Part shown: in pieces, positions 33,346-43,300 of the stretch | Numbering within the stretch: the stretch's first letter is position 1 | Layout: each line of letters begins with the position of its first letter | Assembly: GCA_002428265.1 (NCBI GenBank) | Contig: DIUR01000033.1 | Coordinates: 372,001-436,000, forward strand | DNA length: 64,000 nucleotides | Reading direction: 5' to 3' | Source: Bacteriovoracaceae bacterium UBA6153 | GTDB taxonomy: Bacteria > Bdellovibrionota > Bacteriovoracia > Bacteriovoracales > Bacteriovoracaceae | Program-made: the position numbers and the translations under genes | Notes under the pieces: generated by a model | Seen by the model: only the letters and a program-made list of their open reading frames with translations | Told to the model about the DNA's origin: nothing | Database searches by the model: none

Positions 33346-33594
33346 TTAGCCGTCTTTTCCGATAGAGGCCACTGGACATGCCTCCAATTGTTCCTGACAT
33401 AATTCAATTTCTGCAGGAGTCACTGGTTGCTTATAAATATAAGCATTACCATCTTCGTCTTCTTTATAAAATTCAGGTGCACCCGTGTAACAGACGTTAC
33501 AAGCAATACATCCTTCTCCATTATCATCATCCGGATCTGTGCAATACCATGCTCCAGGGATGTTTAATTTGTGCTTCATGTTTTTATTGGCCAT
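33346..33594 (-). CDS. 4Fe-4S ferredoxin
   Basis: This 82-residue electron carrier has its cluster ligands in CIACNVC (CxxCxxC) and a distant C-terminal Cys in EACPVASIG. It is a single-cluster ferredoxin of the Thermotoga/Desulfovibrio type, with an additional N-terminal Cys (WYCTDP) that is probably not a ligand. It is acidic overall, as expected. GGAGGA lies just before the ATG. Its partner is not obvious; candidates in the window that use iron-sulfur chemistry are QueG and the pyruvate kinase-ferredoxin fusion. Confidence 0.88.
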   Translation of the reverse strand: MANKNMKHKLNIPGAWYCTDPDDDNGEGCIACNVCYTGAPEFYKEDEDGNAYIYKQPVTPAEIELCQEQLEACPVASIGKDG

Positions 33595-33694
33595 AAGTCC
33601 TCCGCTAATCGATCTCGACTATAGCGAAAAAATTATGATCTATGAAGAGTTATTTGCTAAACTAGCCTCCGATTAACATTTTAAGGATGAGAGT

Positions 33695-35422
33695 ATGACT
33701 GATAAAACTACACTTGAGAAGGCCCGTGAATGGGCAGCAAACCCGTATTTTAGCCCTGAATCGCGCGCTGAAATCCAGAGGCTATTGGATACTAACAATA
33801 CTAAACAAATCGATGAATGCTTCTATAAAGACCTTGAGTTTGGAACTGGCGGGATGAGAAGCATCCTGGGCCAGGGAATCAACAGAATTAATATCTATAC
33901 AATCAGAAAGGCCACACAGGCCCTGTGTACTGAAGTACTTGCACAAAAATCTGCTAACCCTAGTATGTGTATCAGCTACGACTCGCGCATAATGAGCTTT
34001 GAGCTCGCTCAAGTAGCAGCTGAAGTCATGGCCGGAAATGGAATCAAGGCCTACATCTATAAGCATTTAAATCCGGTTGCTCTATTATCTTTTGCAATCA
34101 GACATCACAAGTCTATGGCCGGAGTTATGGTAACAGCTTCTCACAATCCACCAGAGTATAACGGCTTTAAGGTTTTTTGGTCTGATGGAGCTCAGGTCAC
34201 TCCTCCGAACGATCAAAATATTATCAATAACTATTATGCCATTAATGATTTTTCTACGATCAAGTTAACTCCTTTTGAAGAAGGCATGAAAAATAAAATG
34301 ATCCAATGGATTGATGACAGTGTTGAAGATGCTTACTTCAAGGCCATCTATTCTAAATACACTAATCCAGAAATGTGCAAAACAAACGGATCGAAGCTAA
34401 AGATTATCTACACACCTATTCACGGTGCTGGTCTTGTTCCGTGCTCGCGTGCTCTTAAGGAATTAGGATTTACGGATGTTCACGTCGTCCCTGAACAGGC
34501 AGAACCTAACGGAAAATTTCCGACAGTAAAAAGCCCGAACCCAGAAAATCCGTCTGCCCTTAAAATGGCCGTAGACCTTATGGAAAAGCTTGGCGGTGAT
34601 ATTGTTATGGGATCAGATCCTGATACAGATCGTCTGGGTGTCGCTATAAAAGTTAAGGGCGAAATCGTTTATCTAACTGGTAATCAGATCGGTATCCTGA
34701 AACTTCACTACATGCTCTCTCAAATGAAAAAGAATGGCACGCTCACTGGTGAGAACTATATGGTGAAGTCTGTTGTAACCACTCCACTTTTAGACACCAT
34801 TTCAAAAGCATTTGGAGTTGAAGTCTACAACACGCTTACCGGATTTAAATGGATCTGTGGAAAGATGAATGAGCTTGAAAAAACTGCTCCACAGAAAAAG
34901 TTTATCTTCGCCACAGAAGAGTCTTTTGGTTACTTATGCCATACTTTTGCCCGCGATAAAGATGGTGTGAGCTCTGTCTCTCAAATGGCGGAAGTGGCAC
35001 TTCACTATAAGCTTCAAGGTATGAATTTGATCGATGCTCTCGATACTATTTATGGAGAGTTCGGCTTTTCAAGAGAAGACCTTCTGTCCCTGGATTATTT
35101 TGGAATTGAAGGGCAGGAAAAAATTTCACGAATCATGACAAACTTCAGGAATTTCAGCGATAACAACATCCTTGGAAACAAGCTTGCGACAGTAAAAGAT
35201 TACGGCCTTGGAATCGAGGGATTGCCGAAAAGTAATGTCATTGGATTTTTCTTTGAAGACGGCAACCAGGTTTATTTAAGGCCATCGGGAACTGAGCCAA
35301 AAATTAAATTCTACATTATGATTCAGGAAAAAAATGGTTCCCTTGCTGACAAGAAAGCTAATGCTGAAGTAAAAGCAAAACAATTCCTGGAATATTTTAA
35401 AACAGAATCTGAAAGAGCTTAA
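33695..35422 (+). CDS. Phosphoglucomutase/phosphomannomutase (alpha-D-phosphohexomutase)
   Basis: This 575-residue cytoplasmic enzyme interconverts hexose 1- and 6-phosphates. The active-site phosphoserine loop is TASHNPPEYNGFKV, the metal loop is DPDTDRLGVA, the sugar-specificity loop is FATEESFGYL and the phosphate-binding loop is RPSGTEPKIKFY. The size and the N-terminal ARE WAANPYF-type leader fit the larger PgcA-like/eukaryotic PGM2-like subgroup rather than E. coli ManB. AAGGA precedes the ATG. queC follows after 13 bases, probably cotranscribed. Confidence 0.93.
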   Translation: MTDKTTLEKAREWAANPYFSPESRAEIQRLLDTNNTKQIDECFYKDLEFGTGGMRSILGQGINRINIYTIRKATQALCTEVLAQKSANPSMCISYDSRIMSFELAQVAAEVMAGNGIKAYIYKHLNPVALLSFAIRHHKSMAGVMVTASHNPPEYNGFKVFWSDGAQVTPPNDQNIINNYYAINDFSTIKLTPFEEGMKNKMIQWIDDSVEDAYFKAIYSKYTNPEMCKTNGSKLKIIYTPIHGAGLVPCSRALKELGFTDVHVVPEQAEPNGKFPTVKSPNPENPSALKMAVDLMEKLGGDIVMGSDPDTDRLGVAIKVKGEIVYLTGNQIGILKLHYMLSQMKKNGTLTGENYMVKSVVTTPLLDTISKAFGVEVYNTLTGFKWICGKMNELEKTAPQKKFIFATEESFGYLCHTFARDKDGVSSVSQMAEVALHYKLQGMNLIDALDTIYGEFGFSREDLLSLDYFGIEGQEKISRIMTNFRNFSDNNILGNKLATVKDYGLGIEGLPKSNVIGFFFEDGNQVYLRPSGTEPKIKFYIMIQEKNGSLADKKANAEVKAKQFLEYFKTESERA

Positions 35423-35435
35423 TTAAGAGTAGACT

Positions 35436-36134
35436 ATGACAACAAAGAAAAAAGAATTAGCAGTATGTTTAGTAAGTGGAGGCATGGACTCTTTAGTCTG
35501 TGCGGCCATTGCAAACTCTGAATATGAAAATCTTGCTTTTTTGCATTTGAACTACGGACAAAAAACAGAAATTAGAGAGCTTGAGAGTTTTAAGAAAATC
35601 TCTGAGTTTTATAAAGTTCCAAAAAATCTTCAAAAAATTATCGACGTGAGCTTCCTGAAACAAATCGGCGGCTCAAGTCTGACTGACGATAATATTGATG
35701 TAAAAAAATTCAAAGGTGACTCGGAAGAAATTCCAGATTCATATGTCCCCTTTAGAAACACTCACATTATTTCTATGGCCGTTTCATGGGCAGAAGTCGT
35801 TGGTGCAAAAAGAATTTTTATTGGTGCCGTCTATGAAGACTCTTCAGGATACCCGGATTGCAGACCAAGCTACTATGAGGCCATTAATAATCTGATCAAA
35901 GAAGGAACAAAAGATGGCGACATTCGCGTTGTCACACCTGTTATCTTTCTAAAGAAAGATGAGATCGTAAAAAAGGCCATCGAGCTTAAAGCTCCGCTTG
36001 AGTTCAGTTGGTCTTGTTATGAAAGAAACGATAAGGCCTGTGGTGTGTGCGATTCATGCGCACTAAGACTGAGAGGGTTTAAGAAAGCTGGTGTTGTAGA
36101 TCCAATTGATTATCTGGTGAGACCTGAATACTAG
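35436..36134 (+). CDS. queC: 7-cyano-7-deazaguanine synthase QueC
   Basis: This 232-residue enzyme makes preQ0 from 7-carboxy-7-deazaguanine, ATP and ammonia. The PP-loop motif is CLVSGGMDSLVCA, and the C-terminal zinc site is CGVCDSCALRLRGF, preceded by the Cys of WSCYER. It belongs to queuosine synthesis with queG (16787). It lies 13 bases after the phosphohexomutase gene, and its stop codon shares bases with the stop of the convergent gene (CTAG). Confidence 0.94.
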   Translation: MTTKKKELAVCLVSGGMDSLVCAAIANSEYENLAFLHLNYGQKTEIRELESFKKISEFYKVPKNLQKIIDVSFLKQIGGSSLTDDNIDVKKFKGDSEEIPDSYVPFRNTHIISMAVSWAEVVGAKRIFIGAVYEDSSGYPDCRPSYYEAINNLIKEGTKDGDIRVVTPVIFLKKDEIVKKAIELKAPLEFSWSCYERNDKACGVCDSCALRLRGFKKAGVVDPIDYLVRPEY

Positions 36135-36805
36135 AAACCAAACGCTGGTGTAATCCCCGATTGATAAACAGACGACGAAGAAGAACCTGCTGTCCCTACT
36201 CCAATAGAGCCAGAAATCATTCCTGTGCCGTAAGTTCCTGCTCCATACGGTCCATTAAAGCCACCTAAATAACCACTAGTGAAACCGTTTTGTAAAAATG
36301 GATTTCCAAAACCACCATACATATTTCCTGTCAGTCCGCCGTATCCAGCGTAAGCGCCGTAGCCATAACCATTGCATGAGCCCAGTGCTGAAGCAGTTTC
36401 AGTCGGAGTAATAGGATTAGCTCCAATAGTAGTATTATAATTTAAATAAGCATTGTACCTGTTAGTACATTCCTGATGTCCTGACTCGTAGGCCTTTGCC
36501 CATCTTTCCTGAATTTGATTTTGTGATTTTACAGTTGTGTATGTTGCAAGCAAAACGGCCGCTGGCTGAGCGATAGCTCCAAGAGCAGCTACGAAACTAT
36601 TAGAGTTCTTTTCATTTTGATCGACAAAACAAGTTTCACAATCCACGCCTTGATCACTTGCGGCCTTTTTAATGTTTAATCTAAGACATGTACGATATTC
36701 ATCTTGGGTGGCCGGATGGTTGATGTTAGCGCAATCCATGGCATCTTTCGAATAACCAGAGTTCATTAAAAGGGTGAATATTATTAAAATTAAGCACAAC
36801 TTCAT
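36131..36805 (-). CDS. Exported protein with Gly/Tyr-rich C-terminus
   Basis: This 224-residue protein has a signal peptide (MKLCLILIIFTLLMNSGYS). The mature N-terminal part has cysteines (DCANIN, TCLRLN, DCETCF, ECTNRY) and a possible hydrophobic segment (FVAALGAIAQPAAVLLATY). The C-terminal third is low-complexity Gly/Tyr/Asn (NGYGYGAYAGYGG), ending in Ser/Gly. No family is recognised; such tails occur in surface or matrix proteins. A sigma-28-like box (CCCGATAA) lies on the same strand just before the start, which would give an almost leaderless mRNA. Confidence 0.65.
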   Translation of the reverse strand: MKLCLILIIFTLLMNSGYSKDAMDCANINHPATQDEYRTCLRLNIKKAASDQGVDCETCFVDQNEKNSNSFVAALGAIAQPAAVLLATYTTVKSQNQIQERWAKAYESGHQECTNRYNAYLNYNTTIGANPITPTETASALGSCNGYGYGAYAGYGGLTGNMYGGFGNPFLQNGFTSGYLGGFNGPYGAGTYGTGMISGSIGVGTAGSSSSSVYQSGITPAFGF

Positions 36806-36972
36806 AGAGGACTTATCGGGTGGAGGCGGCCAAAATATGAATTTATTTAAAAATTTGCTCTCAAGTCTATAAAATGTCTAAAGTTTAGACGGCCTGATAA
36901 AAAATTCAGGGAAGCCCCTATAAATTCAAATAGCTGTTAAACTTCGAAAAAGACCTATTTCAGGAGAATACT

Positions 36973-37203
36973 ATGAAGGCTTCAATGTTAATCGCTCTAA
37001 TCGCTGTAATGTCAGTGATGTCGACAGGTGCTCAGGCAAGGCCACCATTTCCACCAACTTCTGTAAGTTCAGAGCCTGCGGTCATCGTCTGCAAAGACCT
37101 TAACGCTTTAACTGAAGATGAAATTGAATTATTAAACGAAGACGTTGAAAGAATCGTTTCAGTTGATCTTGAATTTCGTGAAGTTTGTTACAGAGAAAAC
37201 TAA
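36973..37203 (+). CDS. Small exported protein of unknown function
   Basis: This 76-residue protein has a signal peptide (MLIALIAVMSVMSTGAQA) and a short acidic mature part with two cysteines (VCKDLN, VCYREN) that could form a disulfide. A good Shine-Dalgarno (AGGAG) precedes the ATG. It is convergent with pyrD, and the two stops overlap. No family is recognised. Confidence 0.6.
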   Translation: MKASMLIALIAVMSVMSTGAQARPPFPPTSVSSEPAVIVCKDLNALTEDEIELLNEDVERIVSVDLEFREVCYREN

Positions 37204-38312
37204 TTTTTTACGGAGTGAAGAAACTCTTCAAAGTTTTTCACTCCGCGCTTTTTGAAATCAATTTTTAATTGCTCTTCAATCTCATAAAGAAATTGAGGCC
37301 CTTGAAAAATAAATGAAGAATAAATTTGTACCAGCTTGCCGCCCGCTCTCCAGAAATCCATCAGATCATTGTAAGAAGAAATCCCACCAACGCCGATTAA
37401 CTCACAAGTGCTTTTTGAATTTTTGATCTCTTTTAATAAGAACTCTCTTGTCTCGCGCGCTTTTTTAGTCAGAAGTTTTCCGCTAATGCCACCTTCTCCA
37501 CGCTCTTTCATAATAGTCGTATTAGTTGCGATAATTCCATCAAGCTTATATTCATTAACAAGGCCTACGACAGAAGAGAGTTCTTCAAGGGCCATATCAG
37601 GTGAAACTTTTACCAGAAGAGGTCTTTTCATAATACTTCTTTCTGCATCAACTGCTTCAAAGATTTGTCTTAACCCCGCATCTTTTAAAAGATCACGCAG
37701 TCCCGGAGTATTAGGGCTTGAAACATTGATAACCAGGTAATCGGCAAACGGAGCAAATTTCTGGTAGAGGTAAGCATAATCTTTGGGAGCATCATCGTTT
37801 TGGGTAATCTTATTTTTTCCAAGATTAACTCCGATAATTTTTCCTCTGCGATCTGCTTTCTTGAGATTAATCAAAACCTCTTCGGCCCCTTGATTATTAA
37901 ATCCCATTCTGTTTCTTAATGATTCTTCTGCTGGATACCTGAAGAGTCTTGGTTTATCATTGCCGGCCTGAGCTTTCGGCGTCACTGTCCCCACTTCTAC
38001 AAAACCAAAAGGAAGATGAGTCATATAATTGATAACTTCTGCATTTTTATCAAGGCCTGCAGCAAGCCCTATAGGACTTTTAAACTCTAACCCCATCACA
38101 TTAAGACTTAGAGCGGGGTTAATTTCCTGATCAGGTAATAGTCGTCCCAGCACACTCATAGAATGAATTGTCAGCTCGTGAACCATTTCTGGGTCCATCT
38201 TAAAAACTAGGCTTTTAAATAATGGGTAGGCGTGTTTGTATAAATTAATAAAGCTGAACGAAGTCCCCTTCCAGGACCTGTCCTCCAGAGTGAAGAATAG
38301 CAATCGCTCCAT
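37200..38312 (-). CDS. pyrD: Dihydroorotate dehydrogenase (quinone), class 2
   Basis: This FMN enzyme oxidises dihydroorotate to orotate in pyrimidine synthesis, at the inner membrane with quinone. Class 2 landmarks are the N-terminal helices (YPLFKSLVFKMDPEMVHEL), SPIGLAAGLDKNAE, NRMGFNNQG, INVSSPNTPGLRDL and IGVGGISSYND. The start is uncertain. ATG 38312 gives 370 residues but overlaps the upstream lipoprotein gene by 68 bases. Homologues usually begin right before the LYKHAYPLF segment, where the only candidate is an ATT at 38249 overlapping the upstream stop. It is the last gene of the dnaE operon. Confidence 0.93.
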   Translation of the reverse strand: MERLLFFTLEDRSWKGTSFSFINLYKHAYPLFKSLVFKMDPEMVHELTIHSMSVLGRLLPDQEINPALSLNVMGLEFKSPIGLAAGLDKNAEVINYMTHLPFGFVEVGTVTPKAQAGNDKPRLFRYPAEESLRNRMGFNNQGAEEVLINLKKADRRGKIIGVNLGKNKITQNDDAPKDYAYLYQKFAPFADYLVINVSSPNTPGLRDLLKDAGLRQIFEAVDAERSIMKRPLLVKVSPDMALEELSSVVGLVNEYKLDGIIATNTTIMKERGEGGISGKLLTKKARETREFLLKEIKNSKSTCELIGVGGISSYNDLMDFWRAGGKLVQIYSSFIFQGPQFLYEIEEQLKIDFKKRGVKNFEEFLHSVKN

Positions 38313-39168
38313 CAGTACCAAAGTAGTCGACGACTTCAATTGTGCCTTTCATATCACCTTTACTCATACCAATCAGAGCACCTGTTTCCGGATCATAAAT
38401 CTCAGTTCCTTCAGTGATGATTCTTAAAATATCTCCGATATTAATTCCACTTTCTCTTCCGGCATTCAAATAAACTTTTGTACCGATAATTTTTGCGACT
38501 CTTCCTACCCAATCAAGCTTGCTTGCTAGCTCAAGAATTTTTGGAACTGATTTACGGACAGCGACTCTCACCGCATATCTTAATAAATCTCTTCTGTAGG
38601 CCAGTTGATCTTCACGATCAGATGAGAAGAATCTAAATGTCGCATCGTCAGCAAATCCGTTTAGAGTTTCAGTATAAATTTCTTTTCCAGCGTTTACATC
38701 ATAGACGCGGACTTCAACTTTAGATTCAGAATAGGATTTTGTTTGTCTCACGATTCCGATTTCATCTGACTTCTCTCTCACTCTCGCATCGATAACACGG
38801 CCGAAAATGATAAAATTAATTCCTGCAATTTTCGCTTGTCTGGTTAACTGCACCAGCTTCATCCCGCCACCAGCATAAATCTCTTTTGAAGGGCCAAATA
38901 GTTTTTGTGAACTTGGATCAACAATAAACTCACCTGACTTTGTCAGCTCCATGCGAAGCTCTTCAGTAGCATTGATTTCCAGGTCTTCACTTTCAAACGG
39001 TGATTCATTAAAAAATGGCAGTAATGCCACTTTCTTTTTTACGCCTGAAAAATATTTTCGTTCTTCTGCGCGCGGACGTTTTCCCTGGGTGTCTCTTTGA
39101 ACCACAGATGAAGAACACGCAACGAACATATTAATTGAAAGTAGTGCTAAGAGGATTTTCCTGACCAT
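38245..39168 (-). CDS. FlgT/CsgG-like lipoprotein
   Basis: This 307-residue lipoprotein has a lipobox (MFVAC, Cys18). The middle (about 45-215) resembles the CsgG/LpoB-type fold (KKVALLPFFNESPF, NFIIFGRVIDARV). The C-terminus (about 230-305) resembles the FlgT C-terminal domain (NAGRESGINIGDILRI, then a GTIEVVD strand). FlgT is part of the outer-membrane-side H-ring around the flagellar motor in vibrios. Its role here could be motor-associated, which would tie it to the MotAB operon, but it sits downstream of dnaE. GAGGG precedes the ATG. Confidence 0.7.
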   Translation of the reverse strand: MVRKILLALLSINMFVACSSSVVQRDTQGKRPRAEERKYFSGVKKKVALLPFFNESPFESEDLEINATEELRMELTKSGEFIVDPSSQKLFGPSKEIYAGGGMKLVQLTRQAKIAGINFIIFGRVIDARVREKSDEIGIVRQTKSYSESKVEVRVYDVNAGKEIYTETLNGFADDATFRFFSSDREDQLAYRRDLLRYAVRVAVRKSVPKILELASKLDWVGRVAKIIGTKVYLNAGRESGINIGDILRIITEGTEIYDPETGALIGMSKGDMKGTIEVVDYFGTDGAIAILHSGGQVLEGDFVQLY

Positions 39169-39205
39169 TTTTATCCCTCAATGTCTCAATTGGTCTTAAC
39201 TCTTC

Positions 39206-40369
39206 TTAATTATTAGCTTCTTTTGGAATAATTGCAAAAGAGCGCTCTTCGGGCGAAAAAAGCAGAATTTTTTGCTCATTAATAAGCATTTTTCCACCAT
39301 CTTTGGCCAATAACACATAAAGGGACTCGGCCGTAGCACTGCTTTTTATTGAAATAACAGACGAGTCACTTGAGTAACTTTTTAGCTCTGAAGAAAGAGT
39401 TAAGTCTTTAAAGCGCTCTGCTAAGAATGAATTGATTTGAGTAATATCAAAAAGACCGTGTTTGCCGGTGATTTTAATATCAACTGAGTACACTCCTGCT
39501 GTTTTTGGCGCTTCAAGAATGCCGTTAATTTTCGCTGTCTGAGAGTTAAGTAAATTATAAACCAGACTGGCCAGTCCAGAGCTCAACTCTTTTGCTGAAC
39601 TAATTCCAAACTCTCTTTTTTGAGTGGGAAAATCAAATCCTAATAAATTTCTTCCAGACTTGGTATCAACTAAAATGTACTGAGCAGTCATTTCAAAACG
39701 AGCACTCTTTCTATCTTGAAACACTTCGCTTTTTTTAATTCGTGACGTCCACTTTAATGTTACCGATTCAGGATTAAGATTTGGAGGAATCGTCGTGAAA
39801 TCTTTTTCTAAAATAACGACATTTGGAAACTTTTTAAATTGATTTGTGGCCCAAGACTGCCATGAATCAACAATAACTCCTACGAAGTTTTCTTTTTTCG
39901 TAACCCCAACATCACTCCAGCTCATGTCTGAATCAATGAGAATTTCAGGAAGGATGTAAAATGTTTTAATACTTGTGTCCGGTAGAGTGGATAATAACTC
40001 TGCCGTCATCGCTGTAAACTTTGCCTGATCAATTGTATACTTAAAGAGTGATTTCTCAAAAGTATCTGTAGGAAGGCCTTTGGCCGATAAAAAAAGAGGA
40101 TTGATAAACAGTGGTCTTAAGAACTCTTTTTCCTGATCATCCGATAATTTCTTCTCTTCTAATTTTTCCCAAAACTTTTCTGAATCAAGATTTTTTTCAA
40201 CTAAAGACTTAGTCACGGCCTGTCTAAAACCGTTGAGTTCAATACTCGTCAATGCCGCTGTATTGCCTTCAGCTTTTTTAATGAGAACTTCAACCGAATC
40301 TTCTTGAGAAAAAGCTGAAAAGTTTAAGACCAATAAAAAAAACAGACCAAAAAAAATCTTATTGAACAT
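39206..40369 (-). CDS. Exported protein of unknown function
   Basis: This 387-residue protein has a signal peptide (MFNKIFFGLFFLLVLNFSAF, cleavage near FSQE). I chose ATG 40369 because GAGG stands 6 bases upstream; it overlaps the dnaE stop by 11 bases, so translation is coupled. The mature protein is a mix of helices (SEKFWEKLEEKKLSDDQEKE) and strands with no recognised motif. It is followed 37 bases later by the FlgT/CsgG-like lipoprotein, and the two may act together in the envelope. Confidence 0.7.
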   Translation of the reverse strand: MFNKIFFGLFFLLVLNFSAFSQEDSVEVLIKKAEGNTAALTSIELNGFRQAVTKSLVEKNLDSEKFWEKLEEKKLSDDQEKEFLRPLFINPLFLSAKGLPTDTFEKSLFKYTIDQAKFTAMTAELLSTLPDTSIKTFYILPEILIDSDMSWSDVGVTKKENFVGVIVDSWQSWATNQFKKFPNVVILEKDFTTIPPNLNPESVTLKWTSRIKKSEVFQDRKSARFEMTAQYILVDTKSGRNLLGFDFPTQKREFGISSAKELSSGLASLVYNLLNSQTAKINGILEAPKTAGVYSVDIKITGKHGLFDITQINSFLAERFKDLTLSSELKSYSSDSSVISIKSSATAESLYVLLAKDGGKMLINEQKILLFSPEERSFAIIPKEANN

Positions 40370-43300
40370 GTACATCCTCAAGTTTTCCATCAATGATGAA
40401 TTTTACCGCATCACGATTAAAGACTTCATTAATCTGATGGGCCATCTGCGGAGTCGGATTAATCATAAACTCTTCCCCTAAAGGAAGTCTCGCTTTTCCA
40501 CCTGGGCCTTCAAAAATCATATGCATTGGCGTGGCCCCTCTGTAAGACAGAAGAACCTGGCGAAGCTTATTGAGCTTCATCTCAGTCAGGTCATTCAAAT
40601 CAACGTTGATACGAACGCCTGTAATTTTATTTTCAGAGTGCTCTTTAAGTTTCAAAATTTTCTCTGCAAAAATTTTGCGTGGACTCTCCTGCATATTTAC
40701 ATAACCTTCAATGATTAAAGGCTCATCACTAGCAAGAATAAGTTCATACTCTGCAAAAACTTTTGGAAAGACGATACATTCAATTTTGCCTGACAAATCT
40801 TCAAGATTGGCAAAGCACATCTTGTCGCCTTTTTTAGTCAGAATATTTTTTCTCGTCGTAATTTGTCCTGCCAGAGTCATTGATCTCTTCTGATCTGATC
40901 CCAGGAAATCCTGAACATTAGAAATTGGCATAGTGGCCAACTCTTCCATAAGATTTTTATAACGATCCAACGGGTGGCCCGAAATATAAATCCCCATAAG
41001 CTCTGCCTCGTGAGAGAGCTTCTCTAGTTCATCAAAGTCACTTACTATGGCAATATCAAGATTTGACTCAGCAGTTTGAGACATTCCGACTTCACCCATA
41101 TCAAATAGAGAAATGAGTCCCTGACTAGATTCTTCCTGACGTTTTTTACAGTAAGCTAAAATAGTTTCAAGATTTTCCAGAAGAGTTTTTCTGTTCATCT
41201 TTTCACACTCATCAAAGGCCCCAACTTTAATCAGGGATTCAAATACGCGAGTGTTAACTGTTTTTAGATTGATTCTTTCACAGAAATTTAAAAATCCAGT
41301 GTAAGGTCCGTTTTCAGTTCTTTCACGAACAATTTCTTCGACGGCGTTTTGACCGACGTTTTTAACGGCCCCCATACCAAAACGGATATTTTTTCCAACA
41401 ACGTTAAACGGCCATAGAGACTCGTTCACATCAGGAGGAAGAACTTCAATATCAAAATGTTTTGCATCGCTAATATATTGAGTGATCTTATCCATACTTC
41501 CAAGTTCAGAACTTAAAAGTGCAGCAAAAAACTCTGCCGGGTAATAGTATTTTAACCATGCCGTCTGATAAGAAATAACTGAGTAAGCAACGGCGTGGGA
41601 TTTGTTGAATCCGTATTCCGCAAATTTTTCCATTTTATCAAAAAGGTCATTCGCTGTTTCAGTATTATAATTTCTCTCAGCAGCACCTTTTAAGAAAATT
41701 TCACGATGGTGGGCCATTTCATCGGCCTTCTTTTTCCCCATCGCTCGTCTTAACATATCCGCTTGCCCAAGCGAGTATCCAGCAACAATACGGGCAACGT
41801 TCATTACCTGTTCTTGGTAAATGATAACTCCATATGTATCTTTTAAAACTGGCTCAAGACTTGGAAACGGATAGTTTGTTAACTTTCTTCCGTGCTTAAT
41901 TTCAATAAACTCATCTACCATTCCAGATTCAAGTGGCCCTGGTCTGTAAAGTGCGTTGATCGCCGAAATATCATCGATAGACCCCGGAGCAATCCTTTTA
42001 CAAAGATCGATCATCCCCGAAGACTCGAGCTGGAAGACTCCAACCGTTTCACCTTTAGAGATGAACTCGAAAACCTTTGGATCTTCAAGATCAATAGACT
42101 CAATATCAAAAGTAGAGTCTTTATCGCGCTTGATAAACTTAGTCGCATTCTCAATAACAGTAAGAGTTTTTAATCCTAAGAAGTCGAATTTAACCAGACC
42201 AATTTTTTCAGAAAAGTCTTTATCAAACTGGATAACCTTCTCGCCTTCTCTGCCTTTAAATAAAGGGCAATAAGTAACAAGAGGAAGATTCGTGATAATA
42301 ACACCCGCGGCGTGAATCGAAGCGTGGCGAAGAAGACCCTCAAGTCTTCTACTGATGTTAATAACCTGCTTAATCCTAGAATCTTGCTCCATTAGTTCTG
42401 TAAGTTTTGGTTCAAGCTCTAGTGCTTTATCAATCGTCATCTTTAATTCTTCTGGAATTAATTTTGAAATGATATCTGCTTCACCGAAAGTTAATCCGTA
42501 TACACGCGAGACGTCTTTAATAACAGCTTTGGCCTGAAGTTTACCGAAAGTAATAATCTGACCAACACGCTCGTCACCGTATTTTTGAGTAACATATTCA
42601 ATGACTCTATGACGATTCTCCTGACAGAAGTCGACGTCGAAATCCGGCATCGAAACACGCTCAGGATTGATGAATCTCTCAAAGAGTAAGTTAAATGGAA
42701 TGGGATCGACGTTGGTAATATCCAATGCATAAGCGACAATTGATCCAGCTCCAGAACCCCTTCCCGGGCCTACTGGACAACCATTATTTTTTGCCCACTT
42801 AATGAAGTCAGATACGATAAGAAAGTATCCGGGAAACCCCATCTGTACAATCATATCGATCTCGCCTTCAAGGCGCTCGATGTATTTTGGTTTTAGTTCT
42901 GATTCCCAATTTGGCTCTTCTCTCAACTTAATAAAATGAGGGCCATTAAATCTTGCTTCTAGCCCTTCTCTAGATTCACGTCTGAAATAATCAGATGGTG
43001 TTTCAGAAGTTGGGATTGGATAATCTGGAAGGTGATAAATTTGATTTCCCTTCTCATCTTTCCAATTAAATTTCACATTACATTTATCGGCAATCTTTAA
43101 AGTGTTATCACAGGCATCCGGTGCATAGTGAAAAGCTTCACGCATTTCGGCCGGCGATTTATAGAAGAACTCATTAGTCGTAAGCTTCATGCGGTTTTCA
43201 TCCTGCAGAGTCTTACCTGTCTGAACGCAAAGAAGAACTTCCTGTGCGGCCGCATCTTCGCGAGTTAAGTAATGGCAGTCATTGGTTGCAACCACCTGAA

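Noticed and set aside
36879..36900. Perfect sigma-28 -35 box (TAAAGTTT at 36879) followed by CCTGATAA
   Set aside because: The GATAA core lies about five bases too close to the -35 box, so the spacing does not fit. There is no supporting link to the small gene at 36973.
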